64,000 nucleotides of DNA from Embiotoca jacksoni (GCA_022577435.1 JAKOON010000009.1:2815754-2879753); one strand, 5' to 3'. Numbered from the stretch's first letter, positions 33,301 through 47,727 are shown. Notes: generated by a model from the letters alone, not told the origin. Translations and numbers: made by a program.

Positions 33301-33929
33301 AGCCTGTGTGGGTCAACGTGGGGGACGACTATCTTTTTTTTTTTTTCTTTTTGATAAGTGCATTCTGGTAATAATACATAGACTTTATTGTGAATGCATG
33401 AAAGTAAAGATAAGAAGTGATGCTTTCATGACAAAAGATTAATCTGGGAATTCACGGGGTCTATAATTTGCATTCTCTGTGTGTTAATTTGTTAAATTTT
33501 GGCAAAGTTACCGAGAAAAATTCATGAGCTGCATTATTAAAGAGCTTCAGCTTCGTCTACAGGCCACCATATGTTGAAGTCTGCACTAAAAAAAAAAAAA
33601 AAAAATCCAAAATCCAATAACCTGTATGAAAGAAGCCTCTAGGGACGAAAGTGAGACGGAGTTAAACCGTGTTTTAACCCTGCATGGCATTCACGTTAGT
33701 CCCATAAAACGCCTTTAAAAAAAAATGGGGGATCTGTATCATTCTTCTCGCTTATCAGTTTAATCCACGATTTCACGGCGCTGAAGCGGAGACGCTTGTC
33801 GCTTTTGTTGGACGGGGTGTCACCGTTTAGGCCTATCTCTGCAGCTCGGAGGAGGAGGAGGAGTGTGCGTGTGTGTGTGTGAGGGGGGGGGGGGGGGGGG
33901 GAGACCAGCTCCATGTCTAGGTCGGGAGG

Positions 33930-34380
33930 TGGGAGGGAAGAGAAGAAAGTAAAAAGAGCAAGTTAAATGGAAGTGACAATCTGCAAACATTCCTGCCGGC
34001 AGCTGCGCGGCATTCTCCATAGTTCGCCACCCCTCTGCACGGTGACCGGGGCCCCCGTGACCCCCCCCCCCCGCCCCCCTCCGCGCCCTGCGCCTGGCAC
34101 ACGCACCTGCCGCTCCCAGCCGGGCTTTCACCGACAGCCAGATAATCTATGGGCGGGTCCCGGCCGGGGCTCCCCTCAATGTGCTCTTGAGAAAACCCCT
34201 TATGCGTGAAAAAGCCCCCTTTCTCCTTCTTTTGTTCAACACAGTTTTATGGGACAACATTGGGCATTATGAGGTTTGGGGGATTTTTCACGGGACTCTA
34301 TAGAAGGCTATAATCCTTTCAGGCACGGGACGAATAAAAAAGTTTTAACCTGCTGTTTTCATATTTATTAGCTGGTTATA
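33930..34380. promoter_or_regulatory. Candidate non-coding regulatory block
   Basis: After a G-run (33883-33901) comes mixed-GC sequence with CTGCAAACATTCCTGCCGGC, CAGATAATCTATGGGCGG and TTGGGCATTATGAGG. A C-run near 34060-34080 interrupts it. There is no open frame with family similarity. Confidence 0.25.
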
Positions 34381-34409
34381 GCAAACGAGGCAGCTGAACC
34401 GTCCACACA

Positions 34410-34455
34410 CACACACACACACACCCTTCCTCCTCCTCCTCCTCCTCCTCCTCCT
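34410..34455. repeat. (CA)n then (CCT)n short arrays
   Basis: About ten CA units and about nine CCT units close together. Confidence 0.85.
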
Positions 34456-34799
34456 CATCGCACACTCCAAGCTTCAAGTCCTGGAATCAGAGAGTGACAA
34501 GACTCTGCCTCCTGAGAGGGAGCCTCATAATGGACCTGATGGCTTCAACTAAATGAGTCAAGAGAGTCAAGTGGGTGAGTGACACTCAGGTCATGAAGGC
34601 CTTAAATGCCGTGTGGCTCTGTTCCTGTCAACAGGTTGTTATAACACATCATCGGGCGTGTTGGTTAATAAAATGTCACACCGTCGTGAAGGAGGATTTG
34701 ACCTGTTCATTGTCAGTTTAACTCTAAAACTAATGTTTAGCTTCTCTGTATGGCTTTCACGTCAGGCCTTCAAATCAAGTCAGATGAAGTCAATTTAGA

Positions 34800-34985
34800 G
34801 CAGATTGGGTGACGAGAACGATTCGATTGTCTAAATCTGTTGTTAACGAGGCTGTAAATGATTTAAATTCAATAATTGGGCTCTGCAGGAGTGAGTAAAA
34901 TGAATGGGAAATGAAAACCGAGTTGAAAACAGTGAGAAATTTAATTAAACTGCTGTTTTAATTCATAGGGCAATTATACTTCACA
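34800..34985. promoter_or_regulatory. Candidate non-coding regulatory block, TAAT/ATTA rich
   Basis: Contains AAATTCAATAATTGGGCTCT, GAAATTTAATTAAACTGCTG and TTTTAATTCATAGGGCAATT, with little low-complexity sequence. Texture-based call. Confidence 0.22.
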
Positions 34986-35204
34986 CATTTCTGGTAATTT
35001 GATCATTTAACCAGGTTTGTCTTTTGAGACTAAATCACTTTTTTTTTGGGGGGGGGGGGGGGATTTTGCCCAAAATATCTTTTGAATAACTGGATGAACA
35101 CAAGTGAATACAGTACTAACATTTATAAAAGAGTACAAGAAAGATAAAAAAAAAATAAAAAAAATAAATAAAAAAGGAGAACAAGTAGAAACGCTGAATT
35201 TCAC

Positions 35205-35655
<451 letters not shown>

Positions 35656-38418
35656 CTAACTGTTTGCCTGTCTATCTGTCTCTTAGTGTTGTTTCTCTTC
35701 TGACGACAGGTCTTTCTATCCAGTTCATCATACACAGGCCTCGGGCCGCAGCCTCCCCTCCCCTCCGCCCGCCCTCACCCCTCCTCACCCCACCCCTCTC
35801 CCTTCATCCCTTCATCCCTCCCCTCTTCCTCTACCTCCCTCTATCCCCAGCACCACCACCACCCCCTTTCTGTCAAAGCTGATTGTTTCCACGCCAGCAG
35901 AGTGCTGCGGGCGAACACACTGTCACACTACATCAGGCAGAGGGAAGAAGGGGAGAGAGAGAGCATGATAGGGTATATATGTATTTCTGTGCTCAAAAAG
36001 CCCGACACAACAGCTAAAGCCGCGGCCGCAGCAAGGAATCCCCCAAACTTTTTCATGTCAAGGGCATCTGAATGCAGCGAATGCAGACCTCAGGTTTTGT
36101 CCTGAGGAATCTTATTCTGAAAGGACTTTCAGTGTTGGGACAGAAGGATGTGACAGTCTGAGGCTAATGTAGACAGAGAGGAAGAATTAAAGCTTTACAC
36201 GGCCATGAATGTGCAAAATACTCAGGACTGTTTTCATCAGAGCAGGAATGAGGTGAATATAAGTAAAGGACATGATCTTTTACTTGTTTTTATCAGTGTG
36301 TGCTGATAACAAAGGAAAAATCGATCGGATGCAGAGCGGCATTGTTGAACTTTTAGACAGTTAATCATCAGAACTCCTAAATTTGGGTAAAAAGATAACA
36401 AATAAGGGGATTATTTATTTTTTTTGACCTGGTACTGTTGTGTTAATATGGTGTTATTTACCCAAATAGGTCACACTTATTAGTTACATATATATAATAT
36501 ATATATACACAAACACAACAAGCTCAGGTTTTCCCTTAAAAGTGTCACATTAATTTCATGTTGTACAAAACTTGGTGTTTACATTTACATAACAACAATA
36601 AATCACTAATAAATAACATGTCACTTTAACGAGGGCTAGAAATTGTCCTTGGTGGCGCTCTAACGACTATTTTCAACGAATATATGGTTATTTTGAGTGG
36701 TAGCTCTGATACACGAACGTATTTTTAGTTGTACAAGATAATGTGTCTATGAGATTTAAATCTACAACAGACTCACATTATGTACACAGCAACAGTAAAT
36801 CACTAACAAATATCGACATGTCTGTTTCAGCTCAGGTTTTAACATAAAACTTTCACAAATATATTGTTGCTTAGTCAGAATAATGCAAATAGTGACATTT
36901 AAAACTTCTTGGATAAATAATCTAATAGTTATATAAAAAATGACACCATCCTCTCACTGGTACTGGCTAACGCGTTGGAGCGATGCTATTATATATTGAC
37001 CCACGCTTGGTACGTTTTTAACTGACTAATTTTTTGTATCTTTTATAATATTGTTGGTTATTTTGACTCAGTGTTGAACACAAAGATGCTTGACCTTAAA
37101 CCATCACAAATGTATTTTCATTTAACTTTAAGCACTCAGGTTGGGGAGAAAACAAGAGGTTAGTTTGAGCCCACATTATTATTATTATTTTTTTTTTCCA
37201 CTTTACTGTTGTTGTTTTTTTATCCAAGTGAAATGTGGTTATTTTGAGTCATTGTTTGACACAAAAAGGCTCAGAATTCACTTTAAAACCGGCACAAATG
37301 TATTGTTAGCTTCATCAAACAATGCGTACGGTAAATTTAAAACTGCAGAATAATTAATAGTAGTATGGAAGTTTAAAAAGAGCTAGTAGATAATAACAGT
37401 TTCTCGATCTGGTAAATAATAATAGAAACAATAATAACCAAGGGTAAAAATTTGTTGGGTAAAGTTAACCTTTTGCTGTGAGTTCCGGAAAATACGACTC
37501 AAAACTGGAGACGTTTATTTAGTGGAGATCCCAAAGTTTCCAAATGTGTTGGTTTGAGTTCTCGGAAAATGTGTGTAGAAATATTTTCCTCAGTGAAAAC
37601 CTTAAAATGGCCTCAAAGTCGACATGGCTGCTTTCGAATGATCGAAGAACTATTTAAAACTGGACGTCAAGGGGATTCAACAGAGGGACAGCATCACAAT
37701 ATCAGCTGAAAAGGACAACTTTTCTGTGTGGATTCACATTTAACATCAGACATTTCCCCCTAAAATAGATTTTTTTTTTTTAAATTTTCTGTTAAGCCTC
37801 AATAAACATGGAGAGAAATTCTATAATTCACAACGGACTATAAAATATCTTAAAATGTCTTTAGATGTTCATTTTTTTTCTTTCTTTTCAGGCAAGTTGA
37901 AACCTAAAAGGTATTGGTATAATCTGAGGAAACGGAAGAAAGGGAGGCTGTTCTTATAACTATCATTGTAAAACAGTGATTTTCAACCACGACTTCAGCT
38001 GGCTGTCTTTGTCACCCCTCTTCATTGTTTATATCTAGTTGGCCATGAGGTTGTTTTTTTTTCCTTTCACCACAACAAAAGCACTGATTTAGAGGAAAGT
38101 TAGAAAATGAGATATCCTGCTTTTCATCCTGTGACACCTCAGTTTTTGTTTTGGTCCAGCTTGCAACAAATTGTATTATTCAACATGTAGTGAAAAACAA
38201 CCTTTCCCTCCCTTTGGGAACCCTCCTTTACAGATCCCAGGTGGTCCCCCCCCCCATGTTAAGTGCACCACTGCACTGCTGGATGAGTGCATCCATGCGC
38301 GCACTGCTGCCCTCTGGTGTCCAAACACGGAAACAGGAGGAGGTGGAGGTCTGATCTGAGTGGGTGAGTGATGGAGTATCTCCCCCTCGTGGACGCTGGA
38401 GTTCCTGCAGAGACGCTG

Positions 38419-38419
<1 letters not shown>

Positions 38420-38511
<92 letters not shown>
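38420..38511. repeat. (GT)n microsatellite
   Basis: About 46 uninterrupted GT units, the longest pure dinucleotide array in the window. Confidence 0.97.
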
Positions 38512-38515
<4 letters not shown>

Positions 38516-41100
38516 TGTGTCCATAAAGTGTGAAAATATGCATAAGGTCATTTATAGCTTCACACATCTTTAAATATTTCTGTTGTTGCTGTTCTTTAGT
38601 GCAGGTGAAGTGAGGTTGAAATCAAAGAGTGCTGCAGGTTAAAGGTCAGATTCTCGGGTTAACCCATTCAAGTCTGGTTTAGTAAGACCCCACACACGCC
38701 TGACTAAATATTGACTGATGATTTAATACACGTCCCTTTTTTTTTTTCTGCTGCAGTATTAGATAATCTTCTTTCAAACTTAGACTTCATCACATTACTG
38801 AGCATCTTCAAGTGGCGTCTTTTCAGCCCTGTTTTGTTTCAGCTGGTGTAGCAGCAGATACAAACTGAAGCGACGGAGGGAATAAGCACAAGTGAATGGT
38901 GTTGATGTGGCGCTGTTTCTTATATTTTTATTTTCCTCCCAGTAAAAATAGGCGGTATTGTTGTTTTATCCCCTATGACTCTACTGACGTGAAAAGTTAT
39001 CGTGTTTTTCTAAGAATCAAATAATGGGTGAGTAGATTCGGCTGCTACTGTGCTTCTTCCTTTGAATGTGGGCATAAAAAAAACGATCTATAAGGGTAAA
39101 ACGTATCATTAATCTATCACATGTTTTATGCATTGAAGGAGGTTAGAAGAAAGTTTTTGTCTAAGAGAAAACTATTTTCTGCTCTTGGACTATAAAGATA
39201 GCACCAAATAAAAAAAATAAAAAATAAAAGAAGATATAAGAAGATCATATGATTGCCTTTGTGATATTTAGAGACTACAAAAACCCCAAAAACATGTGTA
39301 AGGAGAAGTGTGAGGCTACACTTGTGTCTCTGTGGGATAAACACATTGCAGAGGAGGAAAAAAAACAAAAAACCAGTGAAAACCTTTGTCAGACTTTGAA
39401 ACACTGGAGTTTGCTGCTCCCGTTGTTTGGAGGCAAAGTAGGTGAAAAGTACTACAGAACGGAGAAATGCAGACGCTCCTCACGGCGCTCCATGCCGCCA
39501 CGAGGCCCAGCTGTGCACACCTCTCTCTTCCTCAGGAAGTTGTACTTTGAAAAAAAAAACAAAAAAAAACTCACACCTTTCATTTGCATGTCTGGTATTC
39601 TTCCTCTTTTTTAAAATTTTTAAAATTTTTTATTATTAAGTGACTGTATCAGCAGGTTAGCGGAGAAAGACTGAGGCTAACCAAAGCCCCCACGGTCACG
39701 CCATCTCCGAGGAACGTGTTTACGATAGAGAAAGTACAAATCCGACAGTTCACGTCCAGCGGTTTTCACGTCAGTTGGGGAGAAATAGCGTTTCACCCCG
39801 TAAATTTCGATGGCACCTCGAAGCATGACACGTTTTATGGTGGTTAAAACTTGTTATATTGTTGATCAATTGATATTTGACGCTTTGTAGATCAGATCAT
39901 AAGAACAAATCCAGGGTTGCCGAGTTGTCTGCTGCTTCGTGGTCTTGTTCGTCCTCTGGCGTGGACACTTTTATGAAGTCTTTGTATGTACTTGACCTGC
40001 AGACCGTCTCATGGGACCGTTTGACCTCAGAGCTTCAGGGGGATTGAGGAGAAAGTTCACCAAGGTCAAAATCTATTTAACGTATTGTCAAGTTTATTTG
40101 CAATTTATTTTTAAAAACTGTATTATGAGTGAGTGTTTAACATTTAAAATGACAGACTTACTACCTTTTGCAATTAGCTTATTGGACGGTGAGAAATACA
40201 TTAATCGGGTTTCTTATTGACACTCGTGGCTGCAGATTTCATTAGTTAGACAGTTACCTTTTATTAATGACGTTATTTATACCTATTAAGTCGTGAATTT
40301 TCATGACTAAAAGCACTTTAAATTGTTGTTGAAAGGTGTTGTATAAGCAAACTTGCCTTGTTGCCTTAAAACTGATTCTTTCAGAGAACTTGGACTTTTT
40401 GATTCACACTGACCGGAGGAAACTGTTCCCATCGACAGCAGATATTGTAATAGTGAAGCACAGTTTATCTCAAACATCGTCATATGCACTCAAAGAGCTC
40501 CTCTATCTCGAGGAGGAAGTGATCCGTTTTTCCTGCGCGCCCCATGCAGCTTCATTTATCTCCGTGTTTCGTGAGCATTGTGTGAATTCATTTATGAACT
40601 CTAACTACCTTGAAATCACGTCTCGGTGGTTTACAAAATCGTCATCAAAGGCTTGTTTGTTCCTCGATGGCCTTTTTTTTTTTAGACGCGGTTTGCTGTG
40701 GGACGATGTTTACATGTCTGTAAACGCGTTATCCGCTCAGCTTTGATGCCTCGCAAACATCCACCTTCAGCCAGCGAACAAGAGATCAATATGTAAATGA
40801 GCTCAGACTTTCTGCGTCCAAGAGAGGCGATAAGCTTTCAAAAAACAAAAAATTAAAAAAAAAAATGAACGGGGGAGTTGGTTTGGAGGCATTGCCGGGG
40901 ATTATCCTAAAACTTGCCCCGGGGTTTTGGCTGCTGCGCGCAACCGGACCGGCGTCTGTTCGCCACGGCCGGATAGGACCAGCAGGGCCCCGGGGCGCAG
41001 ACTGACAGGCTCCCCGGGGGCCTCCTGCGCGACGAGGGGGGCCCCCACGACGCGCTCAGGATGGAGATTACAGGGTGGCAATGCGGCTGGTATCTCTCTG

Positions 41101-41101
<1 letters not shown>

Positions 41102-41159
<58 letters not shown>

Positions 41160-41194
41160 CCGCGCACGCACACACACACACACACACACACACA
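41102..41194. repeat. (CA)n microsatellite
   Basis: Two CA blocks split by GCCGCGCACG, beside a CpG-rich patch (40915-41060). Confidence 0.95.
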
Positions 41195-41642
41195 GGCGCA
41201 TGGAAAGAGGTGAGATGATCTCGGAGCGCCCGCGGCGGCAGCAGCGGCCGAGATTGACGCTGGAGCCTCACACGGCTATCACACTCCCTGCAGAACACCC
41301 ACTCCCCCCAACCCCGCGTGATGAGCAGATACAAAACAACTTTGTTCAGCTGACAAAGAGGCAATTGTGAGCTCAAAGGTCATTTGCCCAAAGGGCTCCA
41401 CTACAGCAAGTACAGCTCGAGAAGATAAAAACTGCCCTTCTTTAGTTACATCTGCACTGAGGGAACTTTGATAAACCTGCTCCTTCAAATCACAGCGTTG
41501 AACTGGAACCGAATGAAGACTCTGCGCTCTTAAAGTGACATTTTCTGCCGTCACCGTGGACTTTCTCTCAGATTAGTCTATTAAAAAAAAAGTGAATTAT
41601 AGATGACAAAACACGAGCAAACATGTTAAGATATAAGGTTAC

Positions 41643-42161
41643 TTTATTCTTTTAATTTCTCGTAATTATATACAGCATCTCAGGGTATAAATCATCTCTA
41701 TATTTTATATTTGTCAATACTTTTTGGTGCATCAGATGTTTTCTACACGGGTCAAGACAAACAACAACAGCATACACACACAGTGGACTTTTTCTGATAT
41801 AAACATCCTATTAACGTCACAGTAAAGTGTTCATAAAGTCGCTGCTTTGACCAGAGTATATCCTCAGTCATTTGATGTTTTGGTTTTGGTTTAGATACAG
41901 TCCAGACTTCAGCTGACTATAGATGAGATTACGTAGAAGACACCAGAGAAGAAAAACAACAAAAACACAAGTTTTTGAGTCGTTACAATCAGCAACATGA
42001 GAGTGAAGCTTGAACATGTCAGAGAGGATGATGGGAGATGGTCTTTTTTTCTTCTTCTTCTTCTTCTTCTTCTTCTTCTTCTTCTTCTTCTTCTTCCGGA
42101 CAGAAGCAAACAGAACAAAAGTGCAGTTTTTTTTTTTAACCACCCGTTTCAGTTCCTCGCT
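41643..42161 (-). other. 3' UTR of the C1orf216 homolog (inferred)
   Basis: Runs from the stop codon to an AATAAA (TTTATT on +) at 41643-41648. It contains a (CTT)n array on + (about 42050-42096, GAA in the transcript). Confidence 0.5.
42050..42096. repeat. (CTT)n microsatellite in the C1orf216-homolog 3' UTR
   Basis: About 15 CTT units on +; the transcript carries a GAA repeat. Confidence 0.93.
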
Positions 42162-43230
42162 TTACGATTGGCTGACGGCGGCGGGGGCGGCGCTGTTGGC
42201 CACGGCGGCGGCGGCGCCCATCCGCAGCAGCTCCTTCCTGTGAGTGAGGATGACGTCGAAGCTGGACTGCAGGCGGTTCTGCTGCTCCTGGATGCGGCCC
42301 TGCAGGGTGCGCACCCAGCGGATCAGCGCCAGGCGGCGGTACATGGTCAGCTGCACCTGGTGCTTCTCCATCTCCTGGGCCTTGAAGCGCTCGCGGTCCC
42401 GCAGCGTCCACACGGCGTCCATCAGCTCCGGCACCTCGCAGTCCGAGTCCGAGGATTGGTCGTTGTCGTCCTGCTCTTCGGCTCCTTCCTCCAGGAGGTT
42501 TCCCAGGTAGCGTCCCGTCAGCGACCTGCGGCTGAAGCTTTTTTGTCTCGCAGCCGGCTCTCTGATGGTTTGGTCGCTTTCATGGAGGTTCCATTTTGGT
42601 TCCCCAACTCCGACGCAGTCCCAGCCCCCCACGAGCATCGCCTCTCCTCCGCTCTCCAAGTTGAGAGAGGACATGCTGCTGCCGGACCGGTAGCTGACCT
42701 CGGAATCGGAGTCGCTGTCTCCCCATTCGTCACCGTCCTCCAGCGCTGCGTCTTCCTCGTCCTGTCGTCCCCTGAATCCCGAGCTGCTCTTCCTCCTCAG
42801 CAGCTCCCCTTTCTCCCTCAGCTTCTCGTCACTGTAGCTCATCGTCATCCTCCCCTCCTTTTCCTCCATCCTCCTTTCCTCCGCTCCGTCGGGGGGAACT
42901 CGCCCGTACCCGTCATCCCCGGTCTCGATTTCGGGCAGGGGCTCCAGGGGGCTCCAGCAGGGCAGGCGGGAGCGCGGCGACATGACCCCCGAGTTGTGGT
43001 GGTAGCCAGGAGACGAGGAGGAGTTCGGAGGGTCGCGACCCAACGGGCCCAGGTTGTGGGGACGCACCTGGTTGCGGTTCTCGTCTCCTCCCGCGTTGCC
43101 CGTGTAGCCCTCGTCATCGTTGCCCGGCAGGAAGTTGAAGTTGCCGTCTTTGTCGCCCTTCCTGTTTCGAAGTGACGAGTTCAGAGGTTGGCCCTGATGT
43201 TGAAGCATCACTGACCTCGACTGAGCCTCA
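42162..43230 (-). CDS. Homolog of human C1orf216 (UPF0500 family), coding exon
   Basis: Uncharacterised vertebrate protein family; no function is assigned. One coding exon on the - strand, ATG at 43206-43208 and TAA at 42162-42164, 348 residues. The C-terminal part is the conserved core: RERFKAQEMEKHQVQLTMYR, RLALIRWVRTLQGRIQEQQN and RLQSSFDVILTHRKELLR, a predicted amphipathic or coiled-coil helix rich in charged residues and Gln. It aligns with the human C-terminus from memory. The N-terminal two thirds are Ser/Glu/Asp/Gly-rich and probably disordered. An acceptor CAG precedes 43230 and the frame stays open from there to the ATG, so the true start could lie in an upstream exon. Longer than the human protein (229). 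Position between psmb2/cdca5 and clspn matches human synteny. Confidence 0.85.
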
Positions 43231-43904
43231 CTGAAACGACAGGAGACGGAACATTAAAGCCCCTGAAGGACCATCCTGGTGTTTTTAGATTTGACCTCAA
43301 ATCAAACACGTCCCCATGCAGACCACGAGTAAATCTTTTTCTGAGGAGCAAAAAAAGGGTTCGGTAAAAGAGGAAAATCAACTCGCAAGGACTTCAGACG
43401 TGTACAAACTTCATAAATCATAACAAAGAGCACGAAAAATTAAAAGTGTAGTGAGCCGGTATCGACTGCTCGCTCAGTTTTAGCTCATGATCGGATGTTA
43501 TTAGTAAGTTTGGCCTCTTTGTAAAGGCATGGTTGTATCACCCGAAGTGACGTACGCTCTCAGAAATGCGAAATGACATTCAGCCCTAACAACAGAAGGG
43601 CATAAGTTTTAAAGTCAAGTCAAATCGGATTTATTTGTTCCGTCCAAAATCATAAAAAAAAGAAAAAACCCCGATGTATTAATTTACGTCACAGGGCTCA
43701 ACAATCTGTATCTGTCTGTAAGATACATAAACGAGTCCCCGGCAGCCTGAAAAACAACGATTCGAATGTAAAGAATTTTTGGGATTAAAAAAAAAAAAAA
43801 AGATGTAAAATGAACAAAACATTAGAACTAAAACATGGAGCGAGGAGGCAAAGCAACAATGAAACAAGAAAATTAAATCCAGTTCCCCCAACCCACCAAA
43901 GCCC

Positions 43905-43905
<1 letters not shown>

Positions 43906-43965
<60 letters not shown>
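43906..43965. repeat. (CA)n microsatellite
   Basis: About 30 CA units. Confidence 0.95.
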
Positions 43966-43967
<2 letters not shown>

Positions 43968-44109
43968 CTGGGTTGCACCAAACTCCTTGTTTATAATGTC
44001 TATAACTACAGGCTGGTCTGCGCACTCCACTTCTATTAGCGTCAAACATTTACATGTCTCCTCAGAATGGAAATTTCTCTAATCCTGACTTCGGGCTGCT
44101 GTCAATCAA

Positions 44110-44290
44110 TCCCATCTCCCTCTCCTATGCGCGCACTCGCGCGCGCGCTCACGCGGCGCTGAAGGACAGCGACTGGGGCTCTGCCGGGAGCGCGCCTGCA
44201 GCGGGCACGCACTGATGCTCTGACGGAACACGAGGAGGATAAAATAAAAAAAACACCCACAGTCCGTGTCAAATCGACATTTTTCTGGCT
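44110..44290 (-). promoter_or_regulatory. CpG-rich candidate promoter / first exon of the C1orf216 homolog
   Basis: GCGCGC runs, CpG density well above the flanks, and a position about 0.9 kb upstream of the coding exon acceptor on the - strand. A donor was not fixed. Confidence 0.35.
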
Positions 44291-47200
44291 GCAGAGGATT
44301 TTTTTTTTGCACGCAACATAATCGATATTGCGTCGAAAAATAATGCCTCGCCTGAATGGACGTGATTTCAATTCGTCATGTGTGCTTCTGTCTCGTGCAA
44401 AAACAACCAATAACGTGATGAAAAAGAGAGAAGAAAAAAAAAAAATTAATAATACCACAAGAGTCCTGCTGCTGGGTGGCTGTTTGCCATCTTTAAAAGC
44501 GGACGACGGCAGAAAACGTAAAAAAGGCGACCAATGGCGCTCAGTGGCTGCATATTTACAGCTCAGTGACGACCGTCAGCTTAAAAGACTCCAAAACACG
44601 ACAGCTTTACGTCCTAAAAAAAAAAAAAAAAACATCTACAGCGCAATACTGAGGTAAAAAAAACAAAAAAACGCCTTCATGTTTTCTGTTAACGTGATCA
44701 AATTAAGACAGAAAATGAGAGAAGAAAAAAAAAAAAGAAACCTGGAATATTTCATGTCCGCGGCGTTATGTAACGCTCACCCCATATCAGTGCTGCCTCC
44801 TCTCTCTAGCCTCTCTCAGATAAAAAAAAAACAACCGCAGAGCCTTCCTTTCATCTCCTATTTGTCGGCTTCACGAACCCATGTGAAATCCATTTGCATG
44901 AGGTTGCAGTCTTTTCTTACCTTTTTTTTTTTTTTTTTTTTTTTCCTGCTGGTTCGGGTAGAAAAGCTGGACGATGCGCCCTCCCAATTTTTTTTTCTCC
45001 CCTCCTCCGACCCTCCAATGTGATGTTTATCTTCCTCTTCCTCTTCCTCCCTCCCTCCCTCCGTCTCCTCTCGCTGCTGTGGTTCTGGGAAAAAAAAAAT
45101 GTGACTGATAAGACTTCCTAAACTGGGTTGGGACTGGAGGGACTGGAGGGAAAGGGAAAGGGTGGAGAATGGACAGGAACCATGTGGGGACAGAGACGGC
45201 CGTCATGTAACCGGGACGTGTTTGTTATCATGTGGGTCTGAATGTACAGCAGCAGGCCTATTTATATCACAGCCTCTCACACTCACATGAGGGTGGGGAG
45301 GTAAAACTCATGGCAAGGTTAAGTGCAGGGGCTGGTCAAGCTCACTGAACCGTAAACCGGTAAATATTATTCTCACGGTGAAGTTATCATCCAACATGGG
45401 ACACCAAGAATAAGTCAAAGAAAATACATTTAAAAAAAAAAAAAAAAAGGAGGTTTCTTTGGTAGCTTCATATTAGCAACGGTAATCTCCAACACAGTGC
45501 TCTGTTGTGAATGTATATATATTTTATAACCAGCTGCCGTATACTAACACTTTACACTTCTGGAGCAAAGAGATGTTTTATAATTTGTCTCGGTGAAACG
45601 AATGACGCCGTGTTCCCACTCGAGGTCAAATTCCCAAACTTTCATTGACTAAAAATAGATTTCCATGACAATAAATGGAAAAACACTCACACACAAGACT
45701 TTTGTTTGCTCATATGTTACGATGTCGCTTGTATTTTATGTTAAGTTGTGTGGTGCATTTGTGCCGAATTTATTATGGGTATTATGTGTATGATGGATGA
45801 ACTTTTTTTTAATGTTTTATTTACGGTATAGTGACGTCTGTACGTGTTTGGTATTTCACTATATATGGACTATTAAGTTTAAGGTCATCTCCAGACACAT
45901 TTAAAGACAAGTAAAGTACTTTTGCGCCCTTTTGGAAATGACAAAATATATGTTTAGATTGGATTTTTGATTTTTTTTTTTTTTTTACTAAATTTGCAGA
46001 AAATGTTCTGTTTATACTTTGTCATTGAAGATTATTGAGTGTAGACTGTTTGGGTAACAAAGTTCATTTTATTTATTTGGAATTAACAAAGTGTGCGAAG
46101 GGTGAAGAAGTCTGAAAACTTGTTAAAGTTTTTATCTAAAATATGATTTTTGAGCAAACGAGTTAAATTATTCCATCACAAAATATCTTCTGAGAAAACA
46201 TTCCATGTCTAATACTTCACTGAAAAGTCAGTTCATAAGGTTTGAAATTTCAATATCGCACTTGTTGTGCAAAACAGTTGCATATTGGATCCATCAACTC
46301 AGATCGAAATTGAGATTAAATACATTTAGATCTAATTTGAGCGGAGGGAAACTTTTCCAGCCCTTTGGTGTCAAACTCTGCACTTTCAGTGAAACTCAAA
46401 AATCACAGTGACGTAACAAGAAGCAATCAAAATGTACTAAATGCTTTTAAATGAGACGCACGGCTCAATGTTGACGAGCGAATTACCAACTCCATGCTTA
46501 CTAAAGCCGTGCTAGTAAAACTGTCAAATAAAATCCTTTAAAAGTAGAAGCAACTTTTACACTCAGCTGAAGACATTGTGTAACATCAAATGTCTACAGT
46601 TATAATTATAGTCTGTAAAAAAGAAAAAAAAAAAAAAGGTTTCCCGCAATCAGCCTTCATCCAACTTGTGGAAAGCAACATTTACTGAATGTTCATTTAT
46701 CGGATCGGGTGAATTTTGACTTGAGTATTTCCATTTTCTGCTACTTGATACTTTCGCTCCACTTAATTGTTTTTACAGGCAAATAATCTCATTTTCGCTA
46801 TGATACATTTATTTGACAGTTTTAGTCCGACGTTTCTTTGTGAATCGAATCGATGACAAGAATATGGATCAAACTAACATATTATGATGCATTATTACTA
46901 GTTACAGTATATAAAGTGATCAGTCCATCTCTACCAGCTGCAACTTTTAAGATCATGCACACATTAATGCTTCAATAAATATAATCCAACAATACATTAT
47001 TGATGACTAATGACATGAATTTATAGAGCACTTTAGTAAGAACACGTGTGCCAACCAACACAACAGTTCTGCCCATAAACTCTTCTTTTACAAAGACTTA
47101 TTTTTGGATAAAATACTTTAATATGATGCGGCCCAGTCCACCATCTCCACCCACTTTGACTTTATTAATAAACATAAAGTAGAATAATCACCTCTAGGAC

Positions 47201-47635
47201 AATGTCAGCTTTTTATCGCGATGTCAACGTCGCTGCTTCTCTTCCTCTTAAGGAACTCAAACGAGCCAGGTCAAGTCCATCCTTTGGTGGTGGCCCAAAA
47301 GCATTCTGGGAAATGAAGGAAGTCACTAAAGGGGATTGAAGGTAGACAAATCCCAACGGTAAATCCCAACACTCCTTGTTAGGCATTGAACGCACCATCG
47401 TCGTAGCGTCAGAAGATTTTTTAATTTTTTTTTTATTATTATTTAAAATCATCTACAGTCTCAGGTGTCTTTAAAGTATCCAAAATGTTACCCACAATGC
47501 AACACTGACAGGCAGCGTCATACCTCCCGCGCTCACAAAAGAGGACAGCAGAGTTTGTGGTAGTGTGATATTGTCTCCAAACTGGTGACCGACTCCTTTC
47601 GTGATTGTCAGTCTCAGATCAGAACGGCATGACAG

Positions 47636-47638
<3 letters not shown>

Positions 47639-47671
<33 letters not shown>

Positions 47672-47690
47672 ATGCAAGTGTGTTTTCTGA

Positions 47691-47727
<37 letters not shown>
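47639..47727. repeat. Two (GT)n arrays
   Basis: GT arrays at 47639-47670 and 47693-47727 separated by about 20 bp. Confidence 0.93.

Larger units (their letters stand above)
43231..45120 (-). other. Upstream of the C1orf216 homolog: intron plus candidate first exon
   Basis: Holds a CA array (43906-43965), a CpG-rich block (44120-44215, with alternating CGCGCG) and A-rich filler. The CpG block is a plausible promoter and non-coding first exon for the gene on the - strand, as the human gene also has a non-coding first exon. No coding exon was recognised. Confidence 0.45.

Noticed and set aside
41997..43175. 392-codon open frame on + across the C1orf216 homolog
   Set aside because: It is antisense to a GC-rich conserved coding exon, has a repeat-derived Leu run at its start, and shows no family similarity; it is a shadow frame.
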